Shown: positions 15,830 to 24,460 of the stretch, in pieces
How positions within the stretch are numbered: the first letter of the stretch is position 1
How the letters are laid out: each line of letters opens with the position of its first letter
Assembly: GCA_019634595.1 (NCBI GenBank)
Contig: JAHCBC010000002.1
Location: 186,001-250,000 of the forward strand
Length of the DNA stretch: 64,000 nucleotides
From: Akkermansiaceae bacterium
GTDB lineage: Bacteria > Verrucomicrobiota > Verrucomicrobiia > Verrucomicrobiales > Akkermansiaceae
Direction of reading: 5' to 3'
Position numbers and translations under genes: made by a program
The notes under the pieces: model-generated
Told to the model about the DNA's origin: nothing
What the model saw: only the letters and a program-made list of their open reading frames with translations
Database searches by the model: none

Positions 15830-17743
15830 ATGAAGCACTTCTCCGTCCTCACCGCCGCCTGCCTCGCCTTTCCCGCCGCCCTTCATGCCCAGGGATTCGG
15901 TGTGCCCGCCAAGCCCGTTTTCGAGGGGAAGGCGGAGAACATCCAGCTCAAGCCCAGCTCCGCGCAGGTGACCGCGGAAGCGGGTGGGGACGGCATCACC
16001 GTCCGCATCACACCGGGTGAGGAAGGCTACCCCGGCCTCTCCCTCACCAAAAAGGACGGCACTCCCTTCGATCTGTCGAAACACGGTCATGTGGAGGCGA
16101 AGATCGCCAACACCGGGACGAAACCACTGGCCCTGGGTCTGCGCCTGGACAACCCGGACGACTGGAAAAACAACCCCTACAACACGGAAAATCTCCACCT
16201 GAAGCCCGGTGAGACCGGCGTGGTGAACCTCATTTTCGGCCACTCCTACGGGAAGAAGAAGTCCTACCCGCTGAAACCGGAGAACATCTCCCAGATCCTG
16301 TTTTTTGCCACGAAGAACGATGCGGAGCAGTCGTTCCGCATCGAGTCGATGATCGCGGGCGGCACTCCCGGAGAACTCCCCGCCGTGGATCCCGCCACCA
16401 TCCGGGTGAAGCCACAGGGCGAGGTGGTCTATGACGCCTCCTCCAAGATCAACGCGGAGAAGCAGATCGACACCTGGAACAAGGCGGCCGCCACCGTGGT
16501 TTCCGACGGCATCCGCGCGGTCTATCCTGGCGGAAAGGAAACCGGCTCGCTGGTCTTCCGGCCGGAACAGGGACGCTGGGACCTTTCCCAATCCCTGCAG
16601 GTGGTGGTGAAGATCAAGAACGACGGCGCGACCGAGGTCTCCCCGAACGTCAGGCTGGAAAGCAACGGCGGTCCTTCCGACACCATCGACGCCGGCACGC
16701 TGGCTCCGGGGGCATCGAAGGAGGTCGTGATCCCTTTCGCCGCCAAGGAAATCTGGGTGGGCGCGAAGGACGCGGGCCACAAAGGCGACAAAGGCACCGG
16801 CGGCAAGCCGGGAACGAAGATCGCCAGCGATGCCATTTCCGCGGTGATCGTCGCCGTGCCGAACATCGACAGCGAGCGGTCGCTGGTGCTCCAGTCCGTG
16901 AAGGCGAACCTTCCGCCCACGCCGCAAATGCCGGAATGGCTGGGCAAGAAGCCACCCGTCGATGGCGAGTGGGCGGTGACCTTCGAGGACAACTTCGACG
17001 GCACGTCCGCGGACGCCTCCAAGTGGAACATCTACGCGGAGAACTACTGGGACAAGGCCAGCGCCTTCTCCAAGGACAACCTGCTCGTCGAGGGCGGCTT
17101 CGCGAAGCTCCGTTACGAACGGAAGACCAACCACCACAACGACGACCCGAAGGCCAAAAAGTTCGACTACACGACCGGCTTCCTCGACACCTACGGCAAG
17201 TGGACCCAGCGCTACGGTTACTTTGAAACCCGCGCCAAGCTCCCCACCTCCCCCGGCCTCTGGCCCGCATTCTGGCTGATGCCGGACCGCGGTGCCGCCG
17301 CTGGCGAAAAGTGGCAACGCCAGGACACCGGTAACGGTGGCATGGAGTTCGACATCATCGAGCACCTCACCCGTTGGGGTCCGTACCGCTACAACGTCGC
17401 CATGCACTGGGACGGCTACGGCAAGGAGCACAAGGCGATCGGCAGCAGCAACATCTACGTCCAGCCGGACAAGGACGGCTTTGTCACCGTCGGCCTGCTG
17501 TGGCTCCCCGGTTCCGCCACTTACTATTTCAACGGCGTGAAGATGGCCCACTGGGAGACGGACCGGATGTCCGCCATCCAGTCCCACCTGATGTACACCC
17601 TGCCCCAAGGCGGATGGGACAACAATGCGGTGGATGACAAACAACTGCCCGCCGACTTCGTAATCGACTACGTCCGCGTCTGGCAGAGGAAGGATCTCGC
17701 CACCGACGGAGACGGACCGAAATCCCCTGCACCCGCCCAGTGA
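15830..17743 (+). CDS. Secreted glycoside hydrolase family 16 protein
   Basis: A 637-residue exported enzyme. A signal peptide (MKHFSVLTAACLAFPAAL, ending HAQ) is followed by about 350 residues of two beta-rich, probably carbohydrate-binding regions (for example GHVEAKIANTGTKPLALGLRL). The GH16 catalytic domain spans roughly 380-625. It contains WPAFWLMPD and the catalytic motif EFDIIE at 506-511, with nucleophile E506, D508 and acid/base E511 all present. GH16 covers laminarinases, agarases, carrageenases and porphyranases; the long extra domain suggests a marine or algal-type galactan or glucan, but the substrate cannot be fixed here. Its stop overlaps the GTG start of the esterase gene by 4 bases. 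Confidence 0.88.
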   Translation: MKHFSVLTAACLAFPAALHAQGFGVPAKPVFEGKAENIQLKPSSAQVTAEAGGDGITVRITPGEEGYPGLSLTKKDGTPFDLSKHGHVEAKIANTGTKPLALGLRLDNPDDWKNNPYNTENLHLKPGETGVVNLIFGHSYGKKKSYPLKPENISQILFFATKNDAEQSFRIESMIAGGTPGELPAVDPATIRVKPQGEVVYDASSKINAEKQIDTWNKAAATVVSDGIRAVYPGGKETGSLVFRPEQGRWDLSQSLQVVVKIKNDGATEVSPNVRLESNGGPSDTIDAGTLAPGASKEVVIPFAAKEIWVGAKDAGHKGDKGTGGKPGTKIASDAISAVIVAVPNIDSERSLVLQSVKANLPPTPQMPEWLGKKPPVDGEWAVTFEDNFDGTSADASKWNIYAENYWDKASAFSKDNLLVEGGFAKLRYERKTNHHNDDPKAKKFDYTTGFLDTYGKWTQRYGYFETRAKLPTSPGLWPAFWLMPDRGAAAGEKWQRQDTGNGGMEFDIIEHLTRWGPYRYNVAMHWDGYGKEHKAIGSSNIYVQPDKDGFVTVGLLWLPGSATYYFNGVKMAHWETDRMSAIQSHLMYTLPQGGWDNNAVDDKQLPADFVIDYVRVWQRKDLATDGDGPKSPAPAQ

Positions 17744-18558
17744 AATCCCTGCTCGCCGGAATCTTCCTCACCGCCACCTCCCTCGCCTCGCACGCGGCGG
17801 AGCAGCTCTACCTGCGCCAGTCCATCCCGGACAGCGTGCCCCTGCCGACCACGGTGAACCGGACCTACCGCCTGCTGGTGCCGGCGGGCGCGGCGGAAAA
17901 GCCGGACCAGAAGTTCCCGCTGGTGGTCTATCTCCACGGCGGCGGCTCCCGCGGGGAGGATGGCCTGAAGCCCGTCAATGAGCCCCTGCCAAAGTTGCTG
18001 GCAACGGAGGACATGCGGGGGAGCTTTCCCTGCTTCGTTCTCGTTCCGCAGTGCCGGGAGGGACTGTATGAGGACGGCCGCCCCTACAACTGGACGAAGT
18101 GGGAGAACCAGACCGCCGCTCCCGCGCTCTGGCTGAAAAGCGACGACGAGGCGAGCGACCAGCTCCGCGCGGCGATGGCCGCCTTGAAGGACGTGCTGGA
18201 CCGCCAGCCCGTCGATCCGGCCCGGGTGTATCTCTCCGGCGTCTCGATGGGGGGAAGCGGCTCATGGTCGTGGGCGGCGCGGCAGCCCGAACGGTTCGCC
18301 GCCTTGCTGACCGTCTGCGGACTGAGCGAGGTTTCCCGCGCGGAACCCATCTCGAAAGTGCCCGTGTGGACCTTCCATGGCGCGAAGGATGAGGTCGTGC
18401 CGGTCCAGCGGACACGGGATCTGGTGAAGGCCTTGGAAGGATTCGGCGGAAAGGTGAAGTACACCGAATACCCGGAAGGCGGGCACGGTGTCGCCGGGCA
18501 GGCGTTCACGGAAGACGACCACGCCGCCATCCGGTGGTTGTTCGAACAGCGGCGCTGA
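17740..18558 (+). CDS. Secreted alpha/beta-hydrolase (esterase-like)
   Basis: A 272-residue exported hydrolase with a signal peptide (MKSLLAGIFLTATSLA, ending HAA). The oxyanion-hole motif is YLHGGGSRGED, and the nucleophile elbow is GVSMGG with Ser169. A likely triad is S169, D217 (HGAKDEVV) and H249 (GGHG). The architecture matches the small esterase/PHB-depolymerase-like group often found with polysaccharide-degrading enzymes, where it removes acyl or other ester groups. The start is GTG and overlaps the GH16 stop (GTGA), so translation is coupled and the two act on the same polymer in all likelihood. Confidence 0.83.
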   Translation: MKSLLAGIFLTATSLASHAAEQLYLRQSIPDSVPLPTTVNRTYRLLVPAGAAEKPDQKFPLVVYLHGGGSRGEDGLKPVNEPLPKLLATEDMRGSFPCFVLVPQCREGLYEDGRPYNWTKWENQTAAPALWLKSDDEASDQLRAAMAALKDVLDRQPVDPARVYLSGVSMGGSGSWSWAARQPERFAALLTVCGLSEVSRAEPISKVPVWTFHGAKDEVVPVQRTRDLVKALEGFGGKVKYTEYPEGGHGVAGQAFTEDDHAAIRWLFEQRR

Positions 18559-18562
18559 GCAC

Positions 18563-19648
18563 TCAATCAATCTCCAGCCGGCCGAACGATATGCGCTCGT
18601 AGGAATCCTTCGCGCCATTCTCGAACAGTACGCCCAGCTTTCCGTCAGCCGTCCGGACGATGTCCGCATAGGCGACCGGCCCGGCTGAGATGAGGCGGTC
18701 CACCGCCCAGGTGCCACCTTCATCCGTGGACTTCCACAGCGTCAGGTTCTCCCGCTTCGTGCCGCGTGGGGCGGTGAAAAAGATCCGCTTCTCATCCCAG
18801 CGGAGGATGCTGCCCTGGCAGGCGGGTGCGTCGATCTCCGGGATGCCCTTGTAGGTGGAGGTGAACGTCACCCCTCCGTCCCGGCTGATCGCGGAGGCAC
18901 GGCCCAACGGGTTGGTCCCACGGTTGTTGCGGGTGTTGAAGAGGATGCGCGAGCCTCCGTCCTCCGCCGGAGGAAGTTCGACGGCGGTGGTTTCGTTCGG
19001 GTGGATGCCGTCCGCCTCGCCATTGATCGCGCCGAGGTTCCATGTCTTCCCCGCGTCATCGGAGTGGATGACATGACTGCCATAGGTGCCCTTGTCATCA
19101 CCGGGGACGCCCTGCCGGTGGTTGGCGGGAATGACCAGCCGCCCTTTCTGCTTTCCGGAGGAAAGCTGGATGCCGTGGCACGGCCCGGTGGCATACCATC
19201 CCCAGCCTTCTTTCTTCAGGCCGGAAGTGATCTCCACCGGCGCGGACCAGGTGCCGCCGTTGTCGTTGGAGGAAATGTGGAGCACCTCGCTGTTGTTCCG
19301 GCAGAAGACGAGGTGGACGGTTCCCGATCCGGCGTCCATCACCGGCACGGGATTCCCCATGGTGATCTCCGCGTTTCCCCCTCCGTCATGGATCATCCGG
19401 AGGCTGGACCAGGTGAGGCCGTGGTCGGTGGACCGTTTCATCACCAAGTCGATGTCACCGTGATCCCTGCGGTTGTTTTTCCTCGCTTCGCAGAATGCGA
19501 GAAGGGAGCCGTCCTTCGCCATGATCGCCGCCGGGATGCGGAAGCTGTGGTAGCCGTCATCCCCGGCGGTGAAAACCGCGACCGCCTCCCCGTTGGCGGA
19601 ACAAAGGGTGGCGGCCAGAACCAAGGCGGCGGAAAACCGGAAATCCAT
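18563..19648 (-). CDS. Secreted exo-alpha-sialidase (GH33-like)
   Basis: A 361-residue protein with a signal peptide (MDFRFSAALVLAATL, ending near NGEA). The FRIP motif (HSFRIPA) near the N-terminus binds the sialic acid carboxylate. Five Asp-box repeats are visible: STDHGLTW, SNDNGGTW, SDDAGKTW, SRDGGVTF and STDEGGTW. This is the six-bladed sialidase propeller. ATGPCHGIQL and NETTAVELPP supply further family-specific segments, the latter likely holding the catalytic Glu. It would release terminal sialic acids from host or environmental glycans outside the cell. It converges on the esterase gene (4 bases apart) and diverges from the DUF1080 gene, with 127 bases in between. Confidence 0.88.
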   Translation of the reverse strand: MDFRFSAALVLAATLCSANGEAVAVFTAGDDGYHSFRIPAAIMAKDGSLLAFCEARKNNRRDHGDIDLVMKRSTDHGLTWSSLRMIHDGGGNAEITMGNPVPVMDAGSGTVHLVFCRNNSEVLHISSNDNGGTWSAPVEITSGLKKEGWGWYATGPCHGIQLSSGKQKGRLVIPANHRQGVPGDDKGTYGSHVIHSDDAGKTWNLGAINGEADGIHPNETTAVELPPAEDGGSRILFNTRNNRGTNPLGRASAISRDGGVTFTSTYKGIPEIDAPACQGSILRWDEKRIFFTAPRGTKRENLTLWKSTDEGGTWAVDRLISAGPVAYADIVRTADGKLGVLFENGAKDSYERISFGRLEID

Positions 19649-19775
19649 GCTGGAAAAACGTGGGAACCGGGTGGATTCCTTCACCAATCTTCTCTTTCCC
19701 TCCGCCGGGATGGCGAATAGGTTGCGGAACCGCCGGAAGCCATCCGGTCCCTCCAAACCCGATTCATTTCCGATC

Positions 19776-21026
19776 ATGAAAAAGTATCTTCTCCCTCTGG
19801 TCCCGCTTCTCGCGGCGGGTCAAGCATTCGCCCAAGCCCGGCCCCTGTTCAATGGCAAGGACCTGACGGGATGGAAAGGTGAGGGCTATGTCGTCGAGGA
19901 CGGCGCGATCGTCGCCACCCCGCAGGCGCGGAACCTGGTGACGGAAGATACTTTCGCCAACTACGTCCTCGAGTTCGACTTCCAGCTCACGCCGGGCGCG
20001 AACAACGGCCTGGGCATCAACTACCCCGGCGAGGGGGATGCCGCCTACACCGGCCTGGAACTTCAGATCCTGGACGACTCCGCGGAGAAGTACAAGGACC
20101 TGAAGGACGCCCAGTTCCACGGCTCCATCTACCTCCTCGCCGCAGCGAAGAAGGGCAGCCTAAAGCCCGTCGGCGAGTGGAACCACCAGAAGGTGACCGT
20201 CACCCGCTCCAGCGTGGTGGTGGTGGTCAACGGCGAGGAAATCCTCCGCCGCGACCTGGATGACCTTTCCCTGCGCAACCGGAAGCACAAGGGCGCACAG
20301 AGGATCGCCGGGCACATCGCGTTCCTGGGCCACGGCGACAAGGTTTCCTTCAAGAACATCACCATCGAGGAAATGCCGCTCGACGCGAACATCGCGGGAG
20401 TGACGGCCGCCGGTTTCAACCAGATATTCAATGGCAAGGATCTGGCAGGCTGGAAGCACGACCCGAACACCACCAACTGGGCGGCGGTCAACGGCATCCT
20501 CAAGCACAACGGGAAGGCCGCGGAGATCAAGGATCTGTGGACGGAGAAGGAATACGGCGACTTCCAGATGGCCTTCGACTGGCGCTGGACCGGCCGCGGG
20601 GAGAAGAAGGCGCAGCCGGTGGTCCTGCCGGACGGCAACCACAAGGTCGGGCCGGACGGAAAACCGGTGACCGAAGAGATCGAGGAAATGGACAGCGGCA
20701 TCTACCTGCGCGGCTCCACGAAGGCACAGGTCAACCTCTGGAACTGGAGCGTCGGCTCGGGTGAGGTCTATGGCTACCGCATGGACAAGAACCAGCCGGA
20801 GACGGTCCGCGCCGGCGTCACCCCCAAGGTGAAGATGGACCGCCCGCAGGGGGAATGGAACCGGATGATGATCACCCTGCGGGGTGACGTCCTCACCGTC
20901 CTGCTCAACGGGCAGAAGGTCATTGAACAGGCCCAGCTTCCCGGCATCCCCGCCAAAGGCCCCATCGGCCTGCAGCACCATGGACAGGCCATCGAGTTCG
21001 CGAACATCTGGGTGAAGGATCTTTGA
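19776..21026 (+). CDS. Secreted protein with two tandem DUF1080 (3-keto-disaccharide hydrolase) domains
   Basis: A 416-residue exported protein (signal MKKYLLPLVPLLAAG, ending AFAQ). Two concanavalin-like DUF1080 domains follow in tandem. The first (about 25-205) starts PLFNGKDLTGWKGEG, and the second (about 215-416) starts QIFNGKDLAGWKHD. Both keep the family pattern FNGKDL-GW, and the second ends with LQHHGQAIEFANIWVKD. DUF1080 is abundant in Planctomycetota and Verrucomicrobiota; some members cleave 3-keto-glycosides made by GMC or Gfo-type oxidoreductases. The repeat reflects internal duplication. It is divergent from the sialidase gene and followed by two inverted short repeats before folC. 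Confidence 0.87.
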   Translation: MKKYLLPLVPLLAAGQAFAQARPLFNGKDLTGWKGEGYVVEDGAIVATPQARNLVTEDTFANYVLEFDFQLTPGANNGLGINYPGEGDAAYTGLELQILDDSAEKYKDLKDAQFHGSIYLLAAAKKGSLKPVGEWNHQKVTVTRSSVVVVVNGEEILRRDLDDLSLRNRKHKGAQRIAGHIAFLGHGDKVSFKNITIEEMPLDANIAGVTAAGFNQIFNGKDLAGWKHDPNTTNWAAVNGILKHNGKAAEIKDLWTEKEYGDFQMAFDWRWTGRGEKKAQPVVLPDGNHKVGPDGKPVTEEIEEMDSGIYLRGSTKAQVNLWNWSVGSGEVYGYRMDKNQPETVRAGVTPKVKMDRPQGEWNRMMITLRGDVLTVLLNGQKVIEQAQLPGIPAKGPIGLQHHGQAIEFANIWVKDL

Positions 21027-21037
21027 TGGGGTGTAGC

Positions 21038-21055
21038 GAAGCTCGTGAGAGCTTC
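21038..21055 (+). repeat. GTAGCG/GTGA-loop hairpin repeat, copy 1
   Basis: A 7-bp perfect stem GAAGCTC / GAGCTTC closes a GTGA loop, preceded by GTAGC. A second copy lies inverted at 21116-21133 with a different stem, the same loop and the same GTAGC flank. Both are in the 136-base gap between the DUF1080 gene and folC. Confidence 0.55.
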
Positions 21056-21115
21056 GGCTGGGTGGACGTTCCATCCATGAAACCACTCCGCTTCTTCATT
21101 TTCCTCCCCACCGCC

Positions 21116-21133
21116 GGAAGTCTCACGACTTCC
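21116..21133 (-). repeat. GTAGCG/GTGA-loop hairpin repeat, copy 2 (inverted)
   Basis: A 7-bp perfect stem GGAAGTC / GACTTCC with loop TCAC, which is GTGA on the minus strand, flanked by GTAGC on that strand. It is the inverted partner of 21038-21055. The stem bases differ between copies yet remain paired. Confidence 0.55.
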
Positions 21134-21162
21134 GCTACTCCGGGCGGACCGCCTCGACCACC

Positions 21163-22383
21163 ATGACCTATCCTGAAGCCATTGCCTGGCTCTTCTCCAC
21201 CCAGATGTTCGGCATCAAGCTGGGGCTGGACGGCCCACGCCGCCTGCTGAAGGAATACCTGGCCCACCCTGCCCACGGGGTGACGGTGATCCATGTGGCG
21301 GGCACGAATGGCAAAGGGAGCACCTGTGCCATGATCGACAGCATCGCCCGCGCCAGCGGAAAGCGGACAGGCCTGTTCACCTCCCCCCACCTCATCGACT
21401 ACCGGGAGCGGATCAAGGTATCCGGCGTGGACATTCCTGAAGATGAATGCGCCTCCGGACTCACCGAGCTGCGCGGCCTCTGCGAACGCCTGGAGACGCA
21501 TCCGACTTTTTTCGAAATCACGCTCGCGCTTGCGATGCGCTGGTTCCGGGAGCGGGAGTGTGAGGTCATCATTCTTGAAACGGGCATGGGCGGCCGGCTC
21601 GACGCGACCACGGCCGTTCAGGCGGACATCGCCGTCCTCACTCCCATCGGTCTCGATCATACGCAATGGCTCGGAGATACCCTGGAGAAAGTGGCGGCGG
21701 AAAAGGCGGGCATTTTCGTCCCCGGGAAACCCGCCGTTTCATCCCCGCAGGATCCCGCCGCCCGCCGCGTGCTGGAGGTGGAGGCGAATGAATCCCGCAG
21801 CCTGCTGGAATTCGTGACCGAGCCTCTGCTCGGCTACGGTGTCGCCTTGCCGGGAGAGCACCAGAAATGGAATGCCGCGCTGGCCGTCGCCGCCCTCTTC
21901 AAATGCGGCCTGCACTTGAATTCCGACATCATCCGCCACGGCCTCGCCAGCGTCCGTTGGCCCGGACGCTTCGAGCGGTTCGAAGTGGATGGCCGGACCG
22001 TCATCCTCGATGGCGCTCACAATCCCCACGCCGCCAGAGTGCTGGCGGAGACCTGGACGTCCGATTTTCCAGGCCAAAAAGCGGCGCTCGTTTTCAGTGC
22101 GGTTTCCTCCAAGGACATCGCGGGCATTCTGGAACCCATCGCACCGCTCGCTTCGGAGATCTTCATCTGCCCGGTGGACACGCCACGGGCCACACCGGTG
22201 GAGGAAATCGCCGCAGCCTTGCCCGACGGAGCGCCCCCACACCGTCTGTTCCCGGATTTCCAAAGCGCCTTCGCCGCCGCAAAGGAAAGCGGACCTCCGG
22301 TGCTGGTTGCCGGATCACTCTTCCTCGTGGGAGATGCCCGCGCGGTTCTGACAGGAAGCACGTTCCAAGGGTGCTCGCAGTGA
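21163..22383 (+). CDS. folC: Bifunctional folylpolyglutamate / dihydrofolate synthase
   Basis: A 406-residue Mur-ligase-family enzyme. The start MTYPEAIAWLFS is typical of FolC, and the ATP loop GTNGKGST lies at 47-54. SPHLIDYRERIKVSG and ETGMGGRLDATT match the folate and metal segments. LDHTQWLGDTLEKVAAEKAGIF contains the carbamylated-Lys region, and DGAHNPHAARVL is the C-terminal domain motif. FolC adds glutamate to dihydropteroate and reduced folates in the cytoplasm. Length is normal (about 400-430). It follows the DUF1080 gene but is separated by a repeat-bearing gap, so it probably has its own promoter. It converges on the broken toxin gene at 22410. Confidence 0.92.
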   Translation: MTYPEAIAWLFSTQMFGIKLGLDGPRRLLKEYLAHPAHGVTVIHVAGTNGKGSTCAMIDSIARASGKRTGLFTSPHLIDYRERIKVSGVDIPEDECASGLTELRGLCERLETHPTFFEITLALAMRWFRERECEVIILETGMGGRLDATTAVQADIAVLTPIGLDHTQWLGDTLEKVAAEKAGIFVPGKPAVSSPQDPAARRVLEVEANESRSLLEFVTEPLLGYGVALPGEHQKWNAALAVAALFKCGLHLNSDIIRHGLASVRWPGRFERFEVDGRTVILDGAHNPHAARVLAETWTSDFPGQKAALVFSAVSSKDIAGILEPIAPLASEIFICPVDTPRATPVEEIAAALPDGAPPHRLFPDFQSAFAAAKESGPPVLVAGSLFLVGDARAVLTGSTFQGCSQ

Positions 22384-22409
22384 ATGTCGAGCGAAGCGGG
22401 GTGACTTTA

Positions 22410-22707
22410 TCACGATGTCAGGCGCTCAATTCCATGATCCGGGCACCTTCTGTCGTGCCTGAGCACCACCAGGAAAATCGCTTCATCATCGACTTCGTAT
22501 AGCAAGTGGATATGGAAACTTCCGCAAATTGGCTCTGCGAAGGCCACACGAATCAAAATGGTTGCTTCTGGGATTTCTCCCAACCGAATCAAGCACCAGA
22601 TCCAACTCACTCCAAAAAGCGGAAAGAACCCGCTCCGAAATCCCGGCATCATGCGAGGCTACCTCCCGGATGTCATCGGCAAGCTTTGGATGTCGGATGA
22701 CCTGCAT
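22410..22707 (-). pseudogene. RelE/ParE-type toxin gene, frameshifted
   Basis: From an ATG at 22707 one frame encodes MQVIRHPKLADDIREVAS and continues through WSELDLVLDSVGRNPR to LRRANLRKFPY. A single extra C near 22511 then shifts the frame. The shifted frame continues as HLLYEVDDEAIFLVVLRHDRR to a stop at 22410. The joined product is a normal RelE/ParE toxin of about 98 residues with the C-terminal strand LYEVDDEAIFLVVLRH. The start sits directly behind the antitoxin stop at 22711, the normal order for this module type. The toxin is probably inactive unless the shift is a sequencing error or recoding site. Confidence 0.75.
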
Positions 22708-22710
22708 CAA

Positions 22711-22920
22711 TCACGGACGTCCGCAAGCCCTCCAAAATTCGTCTTCGGACAGTCCCTCGACCCTGCCGGATTTCAAGTCCTGGAGCCGTTGCAAAGCCTC
22801 TTCGTCACTGACGTGATGAGGGCGGGAATCAAGATCCTCGAGAAGCGACGAAACCAGCTCCGTGCGATACAGCAGATCAAGCTTTGAGGCCTCTTTGAGC
22901 AACTCTGCGACTTGCGACAT
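22711..22920 (-). CDS. Addiction-module component antitoxin (toxin partner broken)
   Basis: A 69-residue helical protein: MSQVAELLKEASKLDLLYRT, then ELVSSLLEDLD and a C-terminal GLSEDEFWRACGRP. This is the pattern of the addiction-module component family: an N-terminal helix ending in a hydrolysis-like LLxxL motif and an acidic, aromatic C-terminal toxin-binding tail. It is encoded just upstream of a RelE/ParE-type toxin that carries a frameshift, so the antitoxin remains intact without an active toxin. The start ATG at 22920 begins the recognisable sequence; codons upstream on the same frame show no similarity to the family. Confidence 0.7.
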   Translation of the reverse strand: MSQVAELLKEASKLDLLYRTELVSSLLEDLDSRPHHVSDEEALQRLQDLKSGRVEGLSEDEFWRACGRP

Positions 22921-23183
22921 GGGGAATGATAGCGGAAATGGGTAGAAAGTGCCACCTTGATTTCCAGCCGGACGCCAAAGAGCGGGCAATCCAGGAACCT
23001 TGGGCTTCCGAACCGTGCGATCATCTATTCCTCCCTGATGCCGTTTCTCATCGGCTGCTGACGAACATGGTTCACCGGCATGTTTCCGCAAAGCGGCGGA
23101 AGACCGCCGCACTCCATGACGCTGCCGCGCAAATGGGGAATGTCTCCGCCCGGACCAAAGCCTCCCTTCCTGGCTGCCAAGAA
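22921..23183. other. Intergenic stretch without supported gene
   Basis: Between the antitoxin and the recA terminator, open frames are short and overlap in several directions, and no domain pattern is visible. The minus-strand part next to 22920 must hold the antitoxin promoter. I see nothing else here. Confidence 0.5.
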
Positions 23184-23219
23184 ACAAAATCGGGAGGCAG
23201 GCCCAAAAGCCCCCTCCCG
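23184..23219 (-). terminator. Rho-independent terminator of recA
   Basis: On the minus strand a 7-bp stem CGGGAGG / CCTCCCG (23219-23213 and 23197-23191) is followed by ATTTTGTTTC. It begins 28 bases after the recA stop codon. Confidence 0.7.
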
Positions 23220-23247
23220 TCCGGGAACGCGAACTCCTCGGAAATCC

Positions 23248-24291
23248 TTACCTCTTCTTCCTCGTTTCGAGGCCTTCCTTCACCTTCTCCTCGATGTCCG
23301 CGTAGATGGCGGAGTCCGACTTGAGGAGTTCTTTCGCGGCATCGCGGCCCTGGGCGAGCTGGGTGCCGTTGTAGCTGAACCAGGAGCCACGCTTCTGGAC
23401 GATGTCCATTTCCAGCGCGAGGTCGAGCAGGGAGCCGGTGGAGGAGATGCCCTCGTTATACATGATGTCGAACTCGGCTTCGGTGAAGGGCGGTGCGACC
23501 TTGTTTTTGACGACCTTGATCTTCGTCCGGCTGCCGGTCACGACGCCATCGGTCGCCTTGATCTGCGCGATGCGGCGGATGTCGATCCGGACGGAGGCGA
23601 AGAACTTGAGCGCACGGCCGCCCGGGGTGGTCTCCGGGTTGCCGAACATGACGCCGATCTTCTCACGGATCTGGTTGGTGAAGATGCAGACGGTCTTCGC
23701 CTTGGAAATGAGGGCGGTGAGCTTCCGCATGGCGGCGCTCATCAGGCGGGCCTGGGCGCCGACGGTGGAGTCACCGATCTCGCCGTCGAGTTCCTGCTTC
23801 GTCACCAGCGCGGCGACGGAGTCGAGGACGATGACGTCGATGGCATTCGAGCGGACGAGGGCCTCGCAGATCTGGAGGGCTTCCTCACCGGAGGATGGTT
23901 GGGAAACGAGCAGGTCATCGAGATTCACGCCGAGCTTCTTGGCATACTGCGGGTCGAGCGCGTGCTCGACGTCGATGAAGGCGGCCAGTCCGCCCTTTTT
24001 CTGGGCTTGGGCGATGGCGGTGAGAGTGAGGGTCGTCTTACCGGAAGACTCGGGACCGAACACCTCGATGATCCGGCCACGGGGGAATCCACCGACACCC
24101 AGCGCACGGTCGATCAGCAGGTTGCCGGTGGGGATGACATCCACATCCACGCGGTGCTCATCGCCCATCCGCATGATGGCAGCTTCTCCGAACTCCTTCT
24201 GGATGTTGGAGATCGCCAGATCCAGGTTGCGCTTGCGGGCTTCGGCGAGTTTGTCGGAAACGGAGTCGTCTGGAGTGATGCGTGCGGCCAT
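23248..24291 (-). CDS. recA: Recombinase RecA
   Basis: A 347-residue protein of standard RecA length. The Walker A loop GPESSGKT is at 79-86, Walker B reads [10 protein letters not shown], loop L1 includes [15 protein letters not shown], and loop L2 includes [22 protein letters not shown]. The C-terminal domain follows ([17 protein letters not shown]). RecA forms ATP-dependent filaments on single-stranded DNA for recombination and triggers LexA self-cleavage. The upstream region has a TATAAT box and a TGTTC-N4-GAACA palindrome just downstream of it, as expected for a LexA-repressed SOS promoter. A terminator follows the stop. It is transcribed alone and divergently from the TPM-domain gene. 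Confidence 0.97.
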   Translation of the reverse strand: MAARITPDDSVSDKLAEARKRNLDLAISNIQKEFGEAAIMRMGDEHRVDVDVIPTGNLLIDRALGVGGFPRGRIIEVFGPESSGKTTLTLTAIAQAQKKGGLAAFIDVEHALDPQYAKKLGVNLDDLLVSQPSSGEEALQICEALVRSNAIDVIVLDSVAALVTKQELDGEIGDSTVGAQARLMSAAMRKLTALISKAKTVCIFTNQIREKIGVMFGNPETTPGGRALKFFASVRIDIRRIAQIKATDGVVTGSRTKIKVVKNKVAPPFTEAEFDIMYNEGISSTGSLLDLALEMDIVQKRGSWFSYNGTQLAQGRDAAKELLKSDSAIYADIEEKVKEGLETRKKR

Positions 24292-24353
24292 ATGGGAGTG
24301 ATGTGAGTTGGGATACCGATGGATGCTTCACGTGTTCATGACAAGAAAAAAGA

Positions 24354-24367
24354 TGTTCACCCGAACA
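24354..24367. promoter_or_regulatory. LexA (SOS) box of recA
   Basis: A perfect palindrome TGTTC-ACCC-GAACA, 63 bases upstream of the recA start codon and just downstream of its TATAAT box. TGTTC-N4-GAACA is, to my knowledge, the LexA motif described for Verrucomicrobiota. Bound repressor would block transcription initiation. Confidence 0.75.
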
Positions 24368-24370
24368 AAA

Positions 24371-24376
24371 ATTATA
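24371..24376 (-). promoter_or_regulatory. recA promoter -10 box
   Basis: A consensus TATAAT on the minus strand, 80 bases upstream of the recA start and 4 bases upstream of the LexA palindrome. No good -35 consensus is visible at the 17-base spacing. Confidence 0.5.
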
Positions 24377-24460
24377 AAATGGATGAAAAACGCGGATCTT
24401 GATGCCTGATTTCAGCGCGGGCTTGCCAAGCGGACGCGATCGGGGGAATGATCCGGACAC

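Noticed and set aside
15578..17644. Minus-strand frame of 688 codons opposite the GH16 gene
   Set aside because: Antisense shadow of a GC-rich gene without any domain pattern; GH16 has an intact catalytic motif on the plus strand.
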